Shown piece by piece: positions 49,810-62,184 of a DNA stretch of 64,000 bases. Within the stretch, counting starts at the first letter, position 1. The number at the start of each line of letters is the position of its first letter. Position numbers and translations under genes: made by a program. The notes beneath the pieces are model-generated. The model worked only from the letters and a program-made list of their open reading frames with translations, searched no databases and was not told the origin of the DNA. Location of the stretch: positions 25,557,611-25,621,610 of the forward strand of contig NC_092576.1 in the NCBI RefSeq assembly GCF_037975245.1. The letters are read 5' to 3'. The DNA comes from Apostichopus japonicus. Its lineage: Eukaryota; Echinodermata; Holothuroidea; Aspidochirotida; Stichopodidae.

Positions 49810-50095
49810 CCAGGGCGATATTCGTCCGGGGGTATTTATCCGGAGGGTAATTGTTTAGGGGGTATTCGTCCGAGTAGGTAGTTGTCCGGGTGGGTAGTTG
49901 TCCGGGTTTTTTTTTTGTCCTGGGGGTATATGTTCGGGGATATATGTCCGAGTGGTAGTTGTCCTGGGGGGTGTTGTCCGGGGTGGTATTTGTCCGGGGG
50001 ATAATTGTCCGTCGGGTAATCGCCAGGGGGGGTATTGACTGGGGGGTAATCTTCCGAGGGGTATTTTTGTCTGGGGGTATTTTTTTGGTCACGTC
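49810..50095 (+). repeat. Minisatellite, units of about 16-20 bp
   Basis: Irregular units based on GTCCGGGGGTATTT and GTCCGGGTGGGTAGTT recur about fifteen times. A 107-codon minus-strand open frame is a by-product of the repeat. Confidence 0.8.
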
Positions 50096-50604
50096 TTTTT
50101 CAATAATACAAAGGTCCAAAGGGGAATGTTTTTACCCAAGTAAAGCAGCCGGTTGGTTCCTAGGGTACGGAATTACGTTTGTCAAGTTTCTTTTCGTTGA
50201 GCAAGATTATTTGAACTTTTACCATAATTTGGATTGCAGTTGTTTTGATCATTTGTTTTGTAGATTTTCTCAGGTTATATTTCTACGTAAATTAATTATA
50301 ACAGGAATTTACAAATAACAGACTGTGACGGTTATAATGACCAATATTCACCATTTGTACTTTCAACTTTAAAACACTGAAATACTCTTTAAACTGTATT
50401 GGCGATATTTCCCTGATTATGACACAATATTTAATAAAATAGCTATTAATTATTAACCTAATATTGATAATTGTTTCAATTAATGATTACAATATAACAT
50501 GTGTCAAGTTCGGAAGGACAAGAAGGTAGTATACTCTCCATCTTTCGAGTAATGACATATATGTGAGGGTTAATGTACAATATCCTCTATGTATATGTAC
50601 GTGA

Positions 50605-52134
50605 TACTGTTCGACCGATAATCGGTTAGATAATCGGCATCCAACCAATTATTAGACAATCAGTAAATAATCCGCATCGGCAAAATCCGTAGCGCCACCG
50701 ATTATTTGGAACCGATTATTACGTTCCACATAAAAGATTGTATTTTTCCGCGCTTTTGGTTCACCACAACCACAACGGGAGAAAAATGTAGATCACTCGA
50801 TGCAACGCTATTGAAAGCCGAGAAGGAAACGGTATTGCAAGTCCCTCACGCGAGATTGTACTAATGCTCTTTGATGTACTATCCAATGTCGGCAGTTAAC
50901 ATCATACAGTATACCCGCAATAAGCTTGGGGGGGGGGCGACGATTTTTTCACTTCGCTTACTGCATCTTACAAAACCTCCTTTTATCCATGTTTAACGAT
51001 TGATAAGAACGATTTATTGTCTTGACTAAATATATAACGAAAGCAATATACTTTGGAACCACTTCGGCCGTTCACCGTAGGTGAAAACTGGAAAGTGAAA
51101 ACGATAAAATTAGGATACGTTTATTGTGAGTTCTACGTACATTAGGCTAGCTGGCTAGAGAAAGGTTAAGCTTCATAACTGTTCAGTTTGAAAATGCGAT
51201 CAAGATGTTACAAGTGCGATAAAACGATGAAACCAAGGCTCCAAATACTCCTAAACATGTTTGGCGACAGTCCTCAGTAGTTCTACTGCATTACAGTATT
51301 GTGTGATTAGGCAAACATTCTTACGCATATTGTTGCATAAAACCCGAAGCAACTTTTTTTCCCTGACCGCATGTACCATACGTGCTAAAATAACCCCTTT
51401 GCAGTAACTGAACTCCGTTACCGCAACCGACAAAGGCAAGTCTTATTTCTAGCGACACGCGTGATCATTTGAAACAACGTTCGATCGGAAGGTTTCCCTC
51501 GAGGATGTTAATAATTGAAAACTTGAAGCAAACGTTCTGGATTGTTTTATTTATCATGATAAAATAAAACTGTTAGCAAACTGCTTATCCACTAAAGAGC
51601 ATGTGAGAGAGAATGCGTTAAAGTAACTTACTTTTATGCATATTTTTTCATATCAGATTATATATTTTGATATCAGACTACGAAATAACAAACATGTTAT
51701 TTCCGTGCGATATACTTTTCAGTTTATTTTCGTTGGAGTTGTAACACGGATAATGGTTATTATACCCGATGTCAAAGCTGTCCCTGACATTTCGTAGCCA
51801 ATGGCTACTATTTTCCTCCTTCTGTAGTCTGTACAGCACTGTCAATTACTGTGTTGTGGTGGGATTGCAATATTGCGACTCCTCGTTATAAATGTACAGC
51901 GCCCTTTGTATGTTTACGGTGTTCTTTATTTGCTCCATTAATCTTTACCGGGAAACGTTAAGTCGTTCATTTACATATTTGATTGTATTGGCCTAGAAGT
52001 TGGTAATCATGCGTAACACTAAATCATACTTCGGGCCAGTTCCACGAAAATGATGAAATAATTGGTAATCGGTAATAGGCATCGGCCCGATTGTCACAGG
52101 AACTAATCGGTATCATATATTCGGTCGAACACTA
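50605..52134. mobile_element. Non-autonomous hAT-like element, 1.53 kb
   Basis: The ends TACTGTTCGACCGATAATCG and TCGGTCGAACACTA are inverted repeats (13 of 14 at the tip). The flanks GTACGTGA (50597-50604) and GCACGTGA (52135-52142) match at seven of eight positions. ATCGG/CCGAT motifs recur inside both ends. No transposase ORF is present. A G-run lies near 50931. It sits just upstream of the host exon at 52302. Confidence 0.7.
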
Positions 52135-52301
52135 GCACGTGACGGGGTTAGGGGTGGTTGGGGTGGGGGGGGGTGGGAGTTTCATGGTCCCAAAGGTAAC
52201 TACGAATTCCCAATTTCTCAATTATCCATGCAAGGTCAAGTTACAATATTTCCTATAGTCTCCTGTTCTATCCATTTTACAGTTTTCTGGATTCCTTGCA
52301 G

Positions 52302-55300
52302 AAATAAGGAACGCCAGTATCTTCTGGATCTTCAGTCTGGTCGCTGGCGTCTGCACAAAGATCGTGAATCATTCTTTCCTGTAAGTAATGCGTGTGAGTT
52401 ATCGTTACCTTTAACTATTTACTTTAGGTGCAAACATAAGTTTCATATGTCGTAGACAGTTTAAAAGAAATGAGTTTCCACCTAAGTCCATCTTTTAGTA
52501 TACATTTTAGTTGTTGCCATCAGTTTGTTTTAAACACTAAAGCGTAAAAAAAGATCCAGACGGAGTGCAGATACACATTCTTGTTGCTCTTCATAGGTTT
52601 GAGGTTATTGGTTTAAGAAGTTTACTTTACGTCGTTAATTTCCGAAATCATGTCAGATGCTGCTCCAACTAATATAGATTTCCTTCACATACGTACCGCC
52701 CACCTCCACCACCATCCATTTTGCTCACACATCAGGCAGATTCATAAATGTGAAATTCCGAGTTTAAATTCGCTTTAAATTAGTGAAATTCCATGTTCAT
52801 GGCATTCGGAATAGAAGTGGACTGTAAAGACAGTTTTAAGAATCTGAAGTACTGTATGTTATACAGTTTTAAATTTTTCATTTGAATATATGGTCTTACC
52901 AGAAGATTATACTATTTCTATGCATTTCCTGCTGTAAATCGTTGGGATACAAGTCAAGAAAGTCTAACATATTATGGTTAACCACTGTAAATTCCTATTT
53001 GTTATGACTTATTTACTTCCCGTCCTCTACTTTAAATATCAAACCAAAGTTATAACAAAATGATCATTAAATATTAAATGGTTGCAATCATTGCCATCAT
53101 AAAGTACAGAAGAGCTAGCTATAACCATGACGTCATTAAAAAAAAGACAACTAGAACACTTTCATGCCAAAGAAATTATAGGACGAAAGTCCTAACAACC
53201 AACTGCTGTATCTGCTATATTATGATTTTTTTCCGTCATATTAAAACTCCTTATATTAAAATGTTCATGTTACACATATCGACTGTTTTTGATAAATGTG
53301 TAAAGTAAGGTAAGGTAAGGCAAGGCTACAGTAAGTAACCAAATAATAGAAATATCCATTGAACACGTGGCTGTACTAGGGGTGGGGTGTGCTAGTGTGA
53401 ACCCCCTCCTCCATTCATATTCATCAATATATTCATATCCACTGAACACATGGCTGTAGCTAGAAGGGGGTGTCCTGATGTGCACTACCCCCCCCCCCCC
53501 TAGTCCAGTTACCAGTCAGCTAAATGAAGGAAATAGAAAAAAAGGAGAGAAGTAAAGAAGAGAAGAAAGAAGAGAGAATAAATAAAGAAGAGAGAAAAGA
53601 GAGGCAGTAGATAATAAGCGGGGGTGGCCTGGCCCGGGTACTAGTAAGCCATGCCACTAGAGGCCATGCAACAGACCCTGCCCCCCTCAAAAAAATATAT
53701 ATATATAAAACAAACTCCCAAAAAATTAACTAATTATTATGTGGGATGCTTGTAGTGGCTAGCTATAAACGAAAGGAGGAAATTGTTCCTATTTTTGTTA
53801 ATATATCTACAAGTTATAATATTTGATCAAACAAAAGGAAAAATTAAGAGACATTAACTGAAGAATGAGAAATCCTAAACATATATAAGCAGTTCAACGC
53901 TTTGCCAAGAGCACCATTACCTCCAAGCCACCTAACATCACAACAATGTCTCCACTTATACCCATACTCAGGGCAGCATTCCCATGCACAAGGTGACAAG
54001 GGAAGGATCCACCCGGGGCTCCAACTATACTAAGTACGCCACTGAAGAGAAGGAGGGGGAATTGGAAAGACAAAAGAAAGGGGGCGTGGTGCAGCGAGGG
54101 GAGGAGATTGGAATGTATATGTAGACGATTCCCTATTTCATTTGAAACTTATATGCAACTTATAGTACAGGTAGAGGTTAAGCCCCATTTTAGCACAGAA
54201 ATACCGTTAACCTCAGCATTTATTTAAGCATGGACCCAACTAGGGTACCTCCAAGCTTCAGCGGACACCTGTCCACTGGGCCCAAATCCGTTGGACTCAG
54301 GCTTCGTTTATCAACACATCCTGCCGGTATTTTCATCTTTAGTCTGCAAAACATTGCACCCCCCCCCCCTCCCATTATGCTTGTATAATGATCTGGCATC
54401 GCACTTGATTGAATACCATTTTCCTTAACAATTTCTATATGCTTTAATTACAGATGTTGAAAATTGGGGAAAAACTGACGGATGCTGATTATGCAAATGA
54501 GGTAGGACACGGAATATTCGTCAGATTAGAAAATGGTCGTGTATGTGTGTGAGGGGGGGGGGCGTGTGTGTGGGGTGGGTGTAGAGATGAAGGAGGCTCA
54601 GCAAGTTCTCACTGGTAATCGATCATGTTTGGTTCAATTGTTCAGGTTTTAGGTTTGTGTGTAACAAATAACATAGGCCTATTAAACGCATTATTTCTGC
54701 ATCATTGTCACTAAACAGCTACACGCTATGTTTATACATATTATTTGAATATTCTGGCGTTGATGTAGGTTGCGACTACATGTGTTTTTAAAGAAAATCA
54801 GTGCAACTCTTTTAATGCCTCATTTATTACCTGAAGGAAATTTAAAAGTGACGCTATGCCATGAAACAATTTGCTCCGTAAATGCATCTTTACATGAGAG
54901 TTAATCATGATACATGTTTGGTTCCTTGCCTTAGCAAAAGGAACCTATGTAGTCAACTTGCGTGTGTGTGTGGGTGTAAGCGTGTGCGTGTCTGTGACAC
55001 TTGCTTGAGTACACTGTAACTCAACAAGGGAAAGTTGAACTTGACTCAAACTTGGTATATAGATCGGCCATAGTGAGAAGGTGTGCCCTATTGTTTTTGG
55101 TGCCTGTAAAGGTCACCAAAGGTCAGTTAGGGGCCACCACCAAATAAATAAATAAACAAAGCAATAACTCCCATTGACAGGGTATGACATGGTTGATATT
55201 TTAGGACGAGTTGTAAGAGGGTCAAGGGAATATTTCCAACATAACTGTCATGTGATGCAAGGTCAACAAAGGTCAATTAGGGGTCAAAAACTAGTATTTT

Positions 55301-57546
55301 TGAAATAACTTGAGAACGAAATGTCCGTGAAGGTTGAGGGTTACTCTATTGTAATCCAATAGTCGACCCGCATCTGTGTCACCTTTGACCTCCGGTGACC
55401 TTTACTAGTTTCTTGGGTTATTTACATATTTGTTGCCATGTTCAGATCTCAAATGTTCTGATCAAAATTGTCCATGAGTTGACCCCTGTGCGACCTTTGT
55501 GTGCAAAGTTATCAGAGGTCAAAGTTTTGTTTTGTTTATAAGTACAGTTAGGATGGTCGTACAGAATTGTCATGTTGCTTGTCAGCAAGAGAATGTCAAA
55601 CTACTTCTGACTAGGGGGTCAAAAGGTCAAAGGTCAAATCGTGGGAAAACATGCTTATTTTGGAATATACGGGACAAAGAAAAAAAAGTGTGTCAATATT
55701 TTGATACATGATATAACGCTGTGTGCTCTATAGAAACAACCATCCTTCGATCGGACTCACGGTTCTCAAGTTATGGGTGTCCAAAGGTTGGTTTTGATAT
55801 ATATTTTTAGCAATACTCTGTGTGTGTTCATTAGAGCACAACACATTTATAGGACAGAGTGCAGGCGATTAGCCAGGAATTTGCCAATGAAGGGGCAAAA
55901 CTCAAAATCTCAAACTCAAAATCTAAGCGTAGCGCCACCATGAGTTGGCGCGAAGTGCCTAAGAAAATGTTGGCCAAATATGCCTCACAGATCGCTGGAT
56001 ATATGACACTTCCGAAAGCATTAAAGCGCATAAAAATAGGGGAATAACTAGCGATATCATAAAAAATACTGATGTGCAAAAAACTGCCCAATAATAATAA
56101 TAATAATAATTTTTGCATCAACTTCCATTGACGAAGTCTGACATGACTGATATATTGGAACAAGTTGTGAATGAAGTAGGGGCATATTTTCTAAAATAAC
56201 CGCTATATGATCCAAGGTCATCAAAGGTCAATTATGGGTCAAAATGTGTGTAATTTTTCTAAACTTCAGAAACTTCCACTGACAGGGTACTTTGAGACTA
56301 GTTGTGAATGGGGTAAGGGATCATTTCCAAACATAACCGTCATGTTTCAGCTATTAACATTCAGGACAGAGTGCATATATCAGGACAGAGTGCATATCAC
56401 GCTTAAATAGGACACCTGGTTCTCAACAGGTTCTCAAAAGGACCAAAGGTTATATAACCTACACGACATCTCCACGTTGTGGTCTCTAATGCTATATAGT
56501 TTAGCTCACACTAGTAACGAATAACAATAATATCACCATATTTATTTTCCCAATATTTATATTTTATCTATTTTATTCTTTCGTTTTACTTAGGTCAAAG
56601 CCTTCCGGAATTACTACAGGTAGGACTATATCAACACTCACCAGTTTTGGTCATAAACTAGACAGAACCCTCAGTCCCCACATTATTAATAACGTTAGAT
56701 TGATATGAATTATAGTGCTGTTTATGTTCAATAAAATCTACGATCCATATTTTGAAATGATGTAAGCTTATAAAAAGTTTCAGACTCTTAATGGATGCAT
56801 TAATTTAGTGTCCATATTTAATTGTGATTAGACTTTCATGTAAAATAATTAATCCTAGAACTGCAATGTATAATGATGAAAGCGATTCAAATTGTAATCA
56901 AATAAAGTTTGATATAATCCAATATTAAAAGTAAATTTCAGAGAATCATTGCTTGTTATTCCACCAATCACTCATAATGCATCAACCTTGAAATTATTTA
57001 AAACACCTACTAGTGAAAATCACTATGAAAATCATGGGGATATAAAAATACAACGTTCTGAGGAATCATTGTTGTCAGATGTACACTGAGGGACTACATT
57101 GGAAATACGTCTGCTGGACAAACCTTTCTGTGTTATCCCTACACCATATGATTTTTTGTTGTATTTTGTTTGTTTGGTTTGAAATAAATCATATCAAAGC
57201 AAAATGAGACATAACATACAAGGTACATTAAACAATCATCACCCCCCCCCCTCCTTCTCCATAACAATTATCAAAATAAATTTAACCTTAATCATAAAAG
57301 ATGAGAGCAAGAAAAGTATTGAATCAATGAATAAAGATCAATATAAGAATTATATATGTTGATTTCATGTTCATGTTATAAAATAAGAGGTTATCAGCCT
57401 GCATTGAATAGTCATAATAAGCAACATGAATCACTTAGAACAGCTTTTATAAAGGATGTCATCATTTGACACATATGGTAACATCTCTCTCCCTTTATTT
57501 TATCAACAGCGAGGAAGAATGGCAACTGACATACAATGCCTCGTAA
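52302..57546 (+). CDS. Host gene, last four exons to the stop codon
   Basis: Exons 52302-52380, 54454-54501, 56594-56619 and 57510-57546 continue the phase-2 exon ending at 32837. They encode NKERQYLLDLQSGRWRLHKD and RESFFP, then MLKIGEKLTDADYANE, then VKAFRNYY, then SEEEWQLTYNAS with TAA at 57544-57546. The first echoes LDLQSGKW of the exon at 30398, as if exons two and three of the module were fused. Splice sites are AG/GT throughout (GTAAGT, GTAGGA, GTAGGA). The two shortest exons have little independent support; phase agreement and the in-frame stop are the argument. The last exon ends 110 bp before the downstream duplication. Confidence 0.55.
53296..53520 (+). repeat. Short direct duplication and GTAAG repeats
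   Basis: GTAAGGTAAGGTAAGGCAAG is followed by two diverged copies of a segment of about 100 bp containing ATCCATTGAACACGTGGCTG and ATCCACTGAACACATGGCTG. Confidence 0.65.
54930..56460 (+). repeat. AGGTCA-rich repeat family, first stretch
   Basis: Starts with a hairpin-forming GGTTCCTTGCCTTAGC...AAAAGGAACC and a GTGTGTGT run. It then carries many AAGGTCA-x-CAAAGGTCA-type phrases, including GGTCAAAAGGTCAAAGGTCA at about 55618. A hAT MITE core copy (55861-56060) interrupts it. Much of it aligns with 63170-64000 (CAATAGTCGACC / CAACAGTCGACC, TGTGCTCTATAGA / AGTGCTCTATAGA). Non-coding. Confidence 0.8.
55861..56060 (+). repeat. hAT-like MITE core copy inserted in the AGGTCA repeat
   Basis: Begins CAGGCGATTAGCCAGGAATTTGCC..., close to the left end of 9756-10061, and contains AAGCGTAGCGCCACCATGAG and TTGGCGCGAAG. 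The right end is unclear; an AATAAT run follows. Confidence 0.6.
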
Positions 57547-58263
57547 GATCATAAGCCGATGTAGCCGACAATGGCTCTGCTGCTTTTTACGTCGTTTTTG
57601 ACTGTCGAATTAAGCAAACCGCAAGATGGTAGATGTTTAAATAAAACCATAGTAATTAAAAATGATTCTTTATCCACAAATGACAGCCACGACAGTTTTA
57701 CGGTAAAATGTGTCCAGTTTAAAATCTTAGTTGAAACAGTTTTGTGAAAGACACTTTATCACGGGGTAGTTTATTATAACCGAGCCTCGCAGCTGTCACA
57801 AGTAGGCCATAGATATTTATGTTTGTACATTTAAATGGATGTAATTTTATTATTGCAATAACATTCTTGGAACGATTAATATATTTGAAAAGTGAGATCA
57901 CTTAAAATTATCACATTAAAATTATGTAACAGAGAGAAGAACGAAAAAATCAGTTGAGGAATCTTTTGAAATTTGATCTACCATACTGTTTCATGCCAGC
58001 AACAGTTTTCTGAAAGAAATGATAGCATTTTGTTTATTAAATCATGATGTATATCATGTGTAAACTGTATATTATATAATTAGATGTAGAGAAATCATGT
58101 TATATTAACACTTAGCTGGGTACGTGTTGTTCAACATTATACAGAAAAGATTGAGTAACGTGAGAGGAACAATCATCATAAGTTTTTAGACGTTTTTTAT
58201 TAATTTAAGATCTATAGCGAGACTAGTCACAATTTTTATCTTCATAATTTTTTTGTTCTACAG

Positions 58264-61038
58264 ATTTTATCGATGTAAACTGCCAACATCCATCAGTCCT
58301 GCGATGATACCGGGAACAGCAAAATCAAGGAATGTAAAAGGTATTTTGCGGCAGATAACACTCTGGGAGTTTATTCAATAAGCGTGAAGAAGGTGCTAAC
58401 TATTTGCGTGGGTGCTGAGAATTTGGAGTGTACGATTGTGTGTATTTGAAAGGGCGGCAGGAGGGGGGTGGGGGTGGGGTGGGTGGCAGGTGCGAAGGGT
58501 AGAGTAAATTTTCGGAGAGAATTATTGCAACTATATGCACTATATACATTTGCATATTTTGGTTTCAGCACAGCCGTGAACTTCTTGCGTTGTCTGCTAG
58601 ATAGTGGTTGTGCATATACCATTCATTCATATAGCACGTATAAGGTTAGGGCCTATCCCATTGTGTATGGGTACATGAGATGGTTCAAAGTGTTCCAATC
58701 CTTTGTAATTTATTTTATGAATTTTGCAGTGAAACTGACTTTTCATATGTAATATTCCTGTAGGTGGAAGAAGTACCAAGATGCTGAAACGATGAACAAA
58801 GACATGTTACAAAATTGACTGAAAAGTTAACCTTTTACTATATTTCTTAGTCTAAACGTTTTTACTGTTTTTTTATATTTTTCAATTCAATTTACACTCT
58901 GCTGCGAGTTTCTTCTAAGGTAAAATGCGCGCAGGGGTGGGGGGGGTGGCTTGTATGTTCAAGCAACCAATCTTAGTAATGACTATTCACTGATAATGAC
59001 TAATAATACCAAAGTGACGTGAGAAACACCTTACTATCAAAATTGCAAAGTATCCTACTAAATTTAAAAGGTAGTTAATACACCTATTCCTTCGGTACGT
59101 TTTAATATTGCTTGTTTATTACTGTTTGAAAAATGAATAACTAGAAAGAGAGATGCATAGAGAGAAAGATTCCATCAACAAAAACAAAATAACAATTGAG
59201 AAATATTTTAATATTTCAGCATTGTAGTTTTATTTTGTTATTGTAGGTAAGCACGACTAGTAATATATAAATGTTGTTTTAATTTTCTTTCTCTGAAGTT
59301 CTTTGGCCGGAAAATATCGGTCAACCTGATCTGCAGTCCGGCAAATGGAAACAGGTTGGTGATAAGATGGTAAACGTTTGTAAGGATCAACATGGTCCAT
59401 GTTTTTTTAAGTAAATATAGCCTATTTTAACTGCTAGTGTAAATATCATTGTGCTGTGGAATATCCCATTGGAGCGGGTAATTATACAACTCTGACACAG
59501 TGTGTGGTATGCGGCTTAATCTGTTGCAAACATTTTCAAGAATGAAATAAATTTATCAGTCATTGTTGTCCATTCTGGTTAATTGTCAGGTAGGAATATG
59601 AATAGAGAGACGGTGTTGGGGTAGCTTTCTAGTCACTTCGCCCAACAACCATTTCGCCCAACTGCCATTTCGCCCAACCAGCCTGGTCATTTCGCCCAAC
59701 CAGCCTGGTCATTTCGCCCAACCAGCATGGTCATTTCGCCCAACCATCATAGTCATTTCGCCCAACCAGCATGGTCATTTCGCCCAACCTTATTTTAACT
59801 AATATTCAGTCAGAATAATATTACTTTTTCTATTCCACTAGTTCAATTTGATTTATTTTGGGTAAGGTTACTTCGTAATAGGTAAATAAAAAAATGAGGT
59901 CCGCTCGATATCGATCGGAGTCTGAGCAGTTATTTCGGGTATAGTGGGAGGATTACACTACTTTAGGCGTTTGCGCATACAATGGAAGTTACATTATTAT
60001 ACAAACACAGGGGAATCGGTCTTCATAAAGACCTATCAAACCTAGGTCTTTATGAAGACCGATTCCCCTGTGTTTGTTGGGCGGTGAAATGGTTGTTGGG
60101 CGAAGTGACTAGAAAGCATCAAACCTAACCCCTAAAACACTGATCCATCCTCAAGATTCCTTAATATTCGGTTCGTATCCTGTAACGTTAAAAATTCCCG
60201 AACGTTTCCTTACTAAAGTTATACAAAGTAAAGGACTTCAAGTTTCCTTAATATTCCTTAATATTCGAACGTTTACTATCAAACCTAACCCCTAACACAC
60301 TGATCAATCCTCAAGATTCCTTAATATTCGGTTCGTATCCTGTAACGTTAACAATTCCCGAACGTTTCCTTTTGAAATATCATATTTAATCAAGGTTCGG
60401 CGAAATGACCAGACTAGTTGGGCGAAATGACCAGGCTGGTTGGGCGAAATGACCAGGCTGGTTGGGCGAAATGACCAGGCTGGTTGGGCGAAATGACCAG
60501 GCTGGTTGGGCGAAATGGTAAGGTTGGGCGAAATGGCAGTTGGGCGAAATGGTTGTTGGGCGAAGTGTCCTGCTTCCTTGGGGTAGGGGGGGGGGAATGA
60601 GCGGGGTTAGTAGGTTCTATTTGGTGGTTTGGGAAACTTAGGATATCCTCATGCTCACTGATAGCTTCACAAAGTGATGACGTTAGATTAAACAAGTAGT
60701 GGAATAAATATGAAATAATATATTAAATGAGTCTAAGATTAGGGAAGAGGTGAACAAAAGAAGGCTCTAAGCAATGTATGAGATGAGGGGCTAGAGTGCA
60801 GACAGACAAGTAAAAACCCGAATTAGAATTTGAAGGACTTTATTCAGATAGTTTCAACATCTTTAGTAGTAAGAGACAGGTTAAATATTGTGTAAATTTT
60901 GGTCATTTTATTTCATAGGCCGAAGACATCCAGACTATTACAGAGCTGTGTTCAAATGCTGTCGTCATCAATAACGAAAGCAGTCAGGAATCACAGAAGT
61001 CAACAATGGAACTCCTGAAGAAAGCATCCAGGCATGAC
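58264..61038 (+). CDS. Duplicated host exons, still open
   Basis: 58264-58340, 59299-59354 and 60919-61038 have the same lengths, phases and donor sequences (GTATTT, GTTGGT, GTAAGG) as 29358, 30398 and 31049. They encode FYRCKLPTSISPAMIPGTAK, VLWPENIGQPDLQSGKWKQ and AEDIQTITELC...ASRHD. No stops or broken splice sites are seen. The first begins ATTTTATCG instead of GTTTTATCG, so it forms an Arg codon after the exon ending at 32837 (AG plus A) but would form a stop after the exon ending at 28147 (TG plus A). The set may therefore serve an alternative 3' part of the host gene continuing beyond the window. Confidence 0.55.
59625..60577. mobile_element. Foldback-type element, 953 bp, 9-bp target duplication
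   Basis: Flanked by TTGGGGTAG at 59616-59624 and 60578-60586. Both arms are arrays of a unit of about 22 bp (GGTCATTTCGCCCAACCAGC on the left, its complement on the right), so the whole folds on itself. The upstream duplicate lacks it at the matching place (about 30706), giving an empty site. A middle part has a 95-bp direct repeat (60117-60211 and 60278-60372). No coding capacity. Confidence 0.85.
60001..60077. repeat. Perfect 34-bp inverted repeat with 9-nt loop
   Basis: Arms 60001-60034 and 60044-60077 are exact complements (ACAAACACAGGGGAATCGGT at the outer edge). It lies in the foldback element, centred in the unit 59625-60116, whose own ends are perfect 31-bp inverted repeats. Confidence 0.9.
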
Positions 61039-62184
61039 GTAAGGCTATATTGAAGTGATACGGTGACGTAGAACTAACAGATACAAAATAAATATTTAAT
61101 TTTTTGTTCTCCCCAACTTTCGGTGATTTGATAATGAGCCGGTTTATCATTGTTGGCATCAGAATTAGATAATATAGGACCATCCTAAATAAAGTGTGAT
61201 CTGATTAACAAAATAAGAGATTTTTACCCAAAAATATTGAGGTAAAACAAACAGAAAACTGACTAGTGGATTACTGTACGCTAAGGAAAATGACAATAAT
61301 CCTCTTAGCTACTGAACTATCCGCCATTTCTAAGATGTTTTCAGATACTTTAAATGACTGAGGTCCGGTTAGTTGATTGACTTATTATGAGACATACACA
61401 GAAAGGAAATTGAAATATAAAATATTGATCTGTATGCTCGGGAAAACATTGCTATTCCAGAAGTGACCTTTATTAGAAGCTTTAAAATCCTCTTCTTACC
61501 CTTGTTGAATACTAAAACCAAAATTAACAGATAATTAATCACTTAAATTTAACTAAAACGAGAAAATAAAATAATCGCCAGTAATTATTCAAGATAGTGC
61601 AATGTGGTTTGGCAACATGTCTTGAACCAGAACTCAAGTAATGTAATGCCAAATGTTAGCACTAAACCCTAGCATTACCTAGAAAAAGTCAACTGATCCC
61701 TATCGATACCGCCCCCCCCCCTCACTGGGCTACTCTGCTAATAAGCACAATACACCATAAAACATGTAGACAATGTATTGTTGCCTTCATTATCCAGAGC
61801 AGATCTCAAATACAATGTCACTGATGTAAGTTCAATTACATACTTGAATTTTCAGTAAACTCCAATTAACCTGACAAACGCACACACCTCCCTCCCCCTC
61901 AAATTAAATATCTAATAAAAACAGCAATAAGTCGCCCGCACAATATATATGCTGCATATTGTCTTAAATAATACAGGGTTTCCCTTTTCAGTCAGTCAGT
62001 CAGTGAATTCTTGGCATTTTCATTTTACTCCCCACTCAGTCCCCCTCCACTCTTCCCTTACTCATGCAAGTTAATCAAAAATGAGCAACCTATCAACAGA
62101 CATACACAGTATTAAGCCTTTTCAAAGTAAGACTCACATAACAGGTAGCATCACTGAGTTAAAGGTATTTTGTCATTTTACAAC

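Larger units (their letters stand above)
57660..62184 (+). repeat. Segmental duplication, downstream copy
   Basis: Aligns along its length with 28740-32264. The extra kilobase is explained by the foldback element at 59625-60577. Three exons are retained; the large first exon of the module is not part of the copy. Confidence 0.85.

Noticed and set aside
49796-50119. 107-codon minus-strand frame with repeated proline-tyrosine phrases
   Set aside because: It is explained by a minisatellite with a unit close to a multiple of three.
55618-55640. A bona fide nuclear receptor response element
   Set aside because: The direct repeat is one of many half-sites in a dispersed repeat family, so function cannot be assumed from a single match.
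59632-60565. CRISPR-like array of regularly spaced 22-bp units
   Set aside because: Units are contiguous without unique spacers, occur in inverted arms and lie in animal DNA with a transposition footprint.
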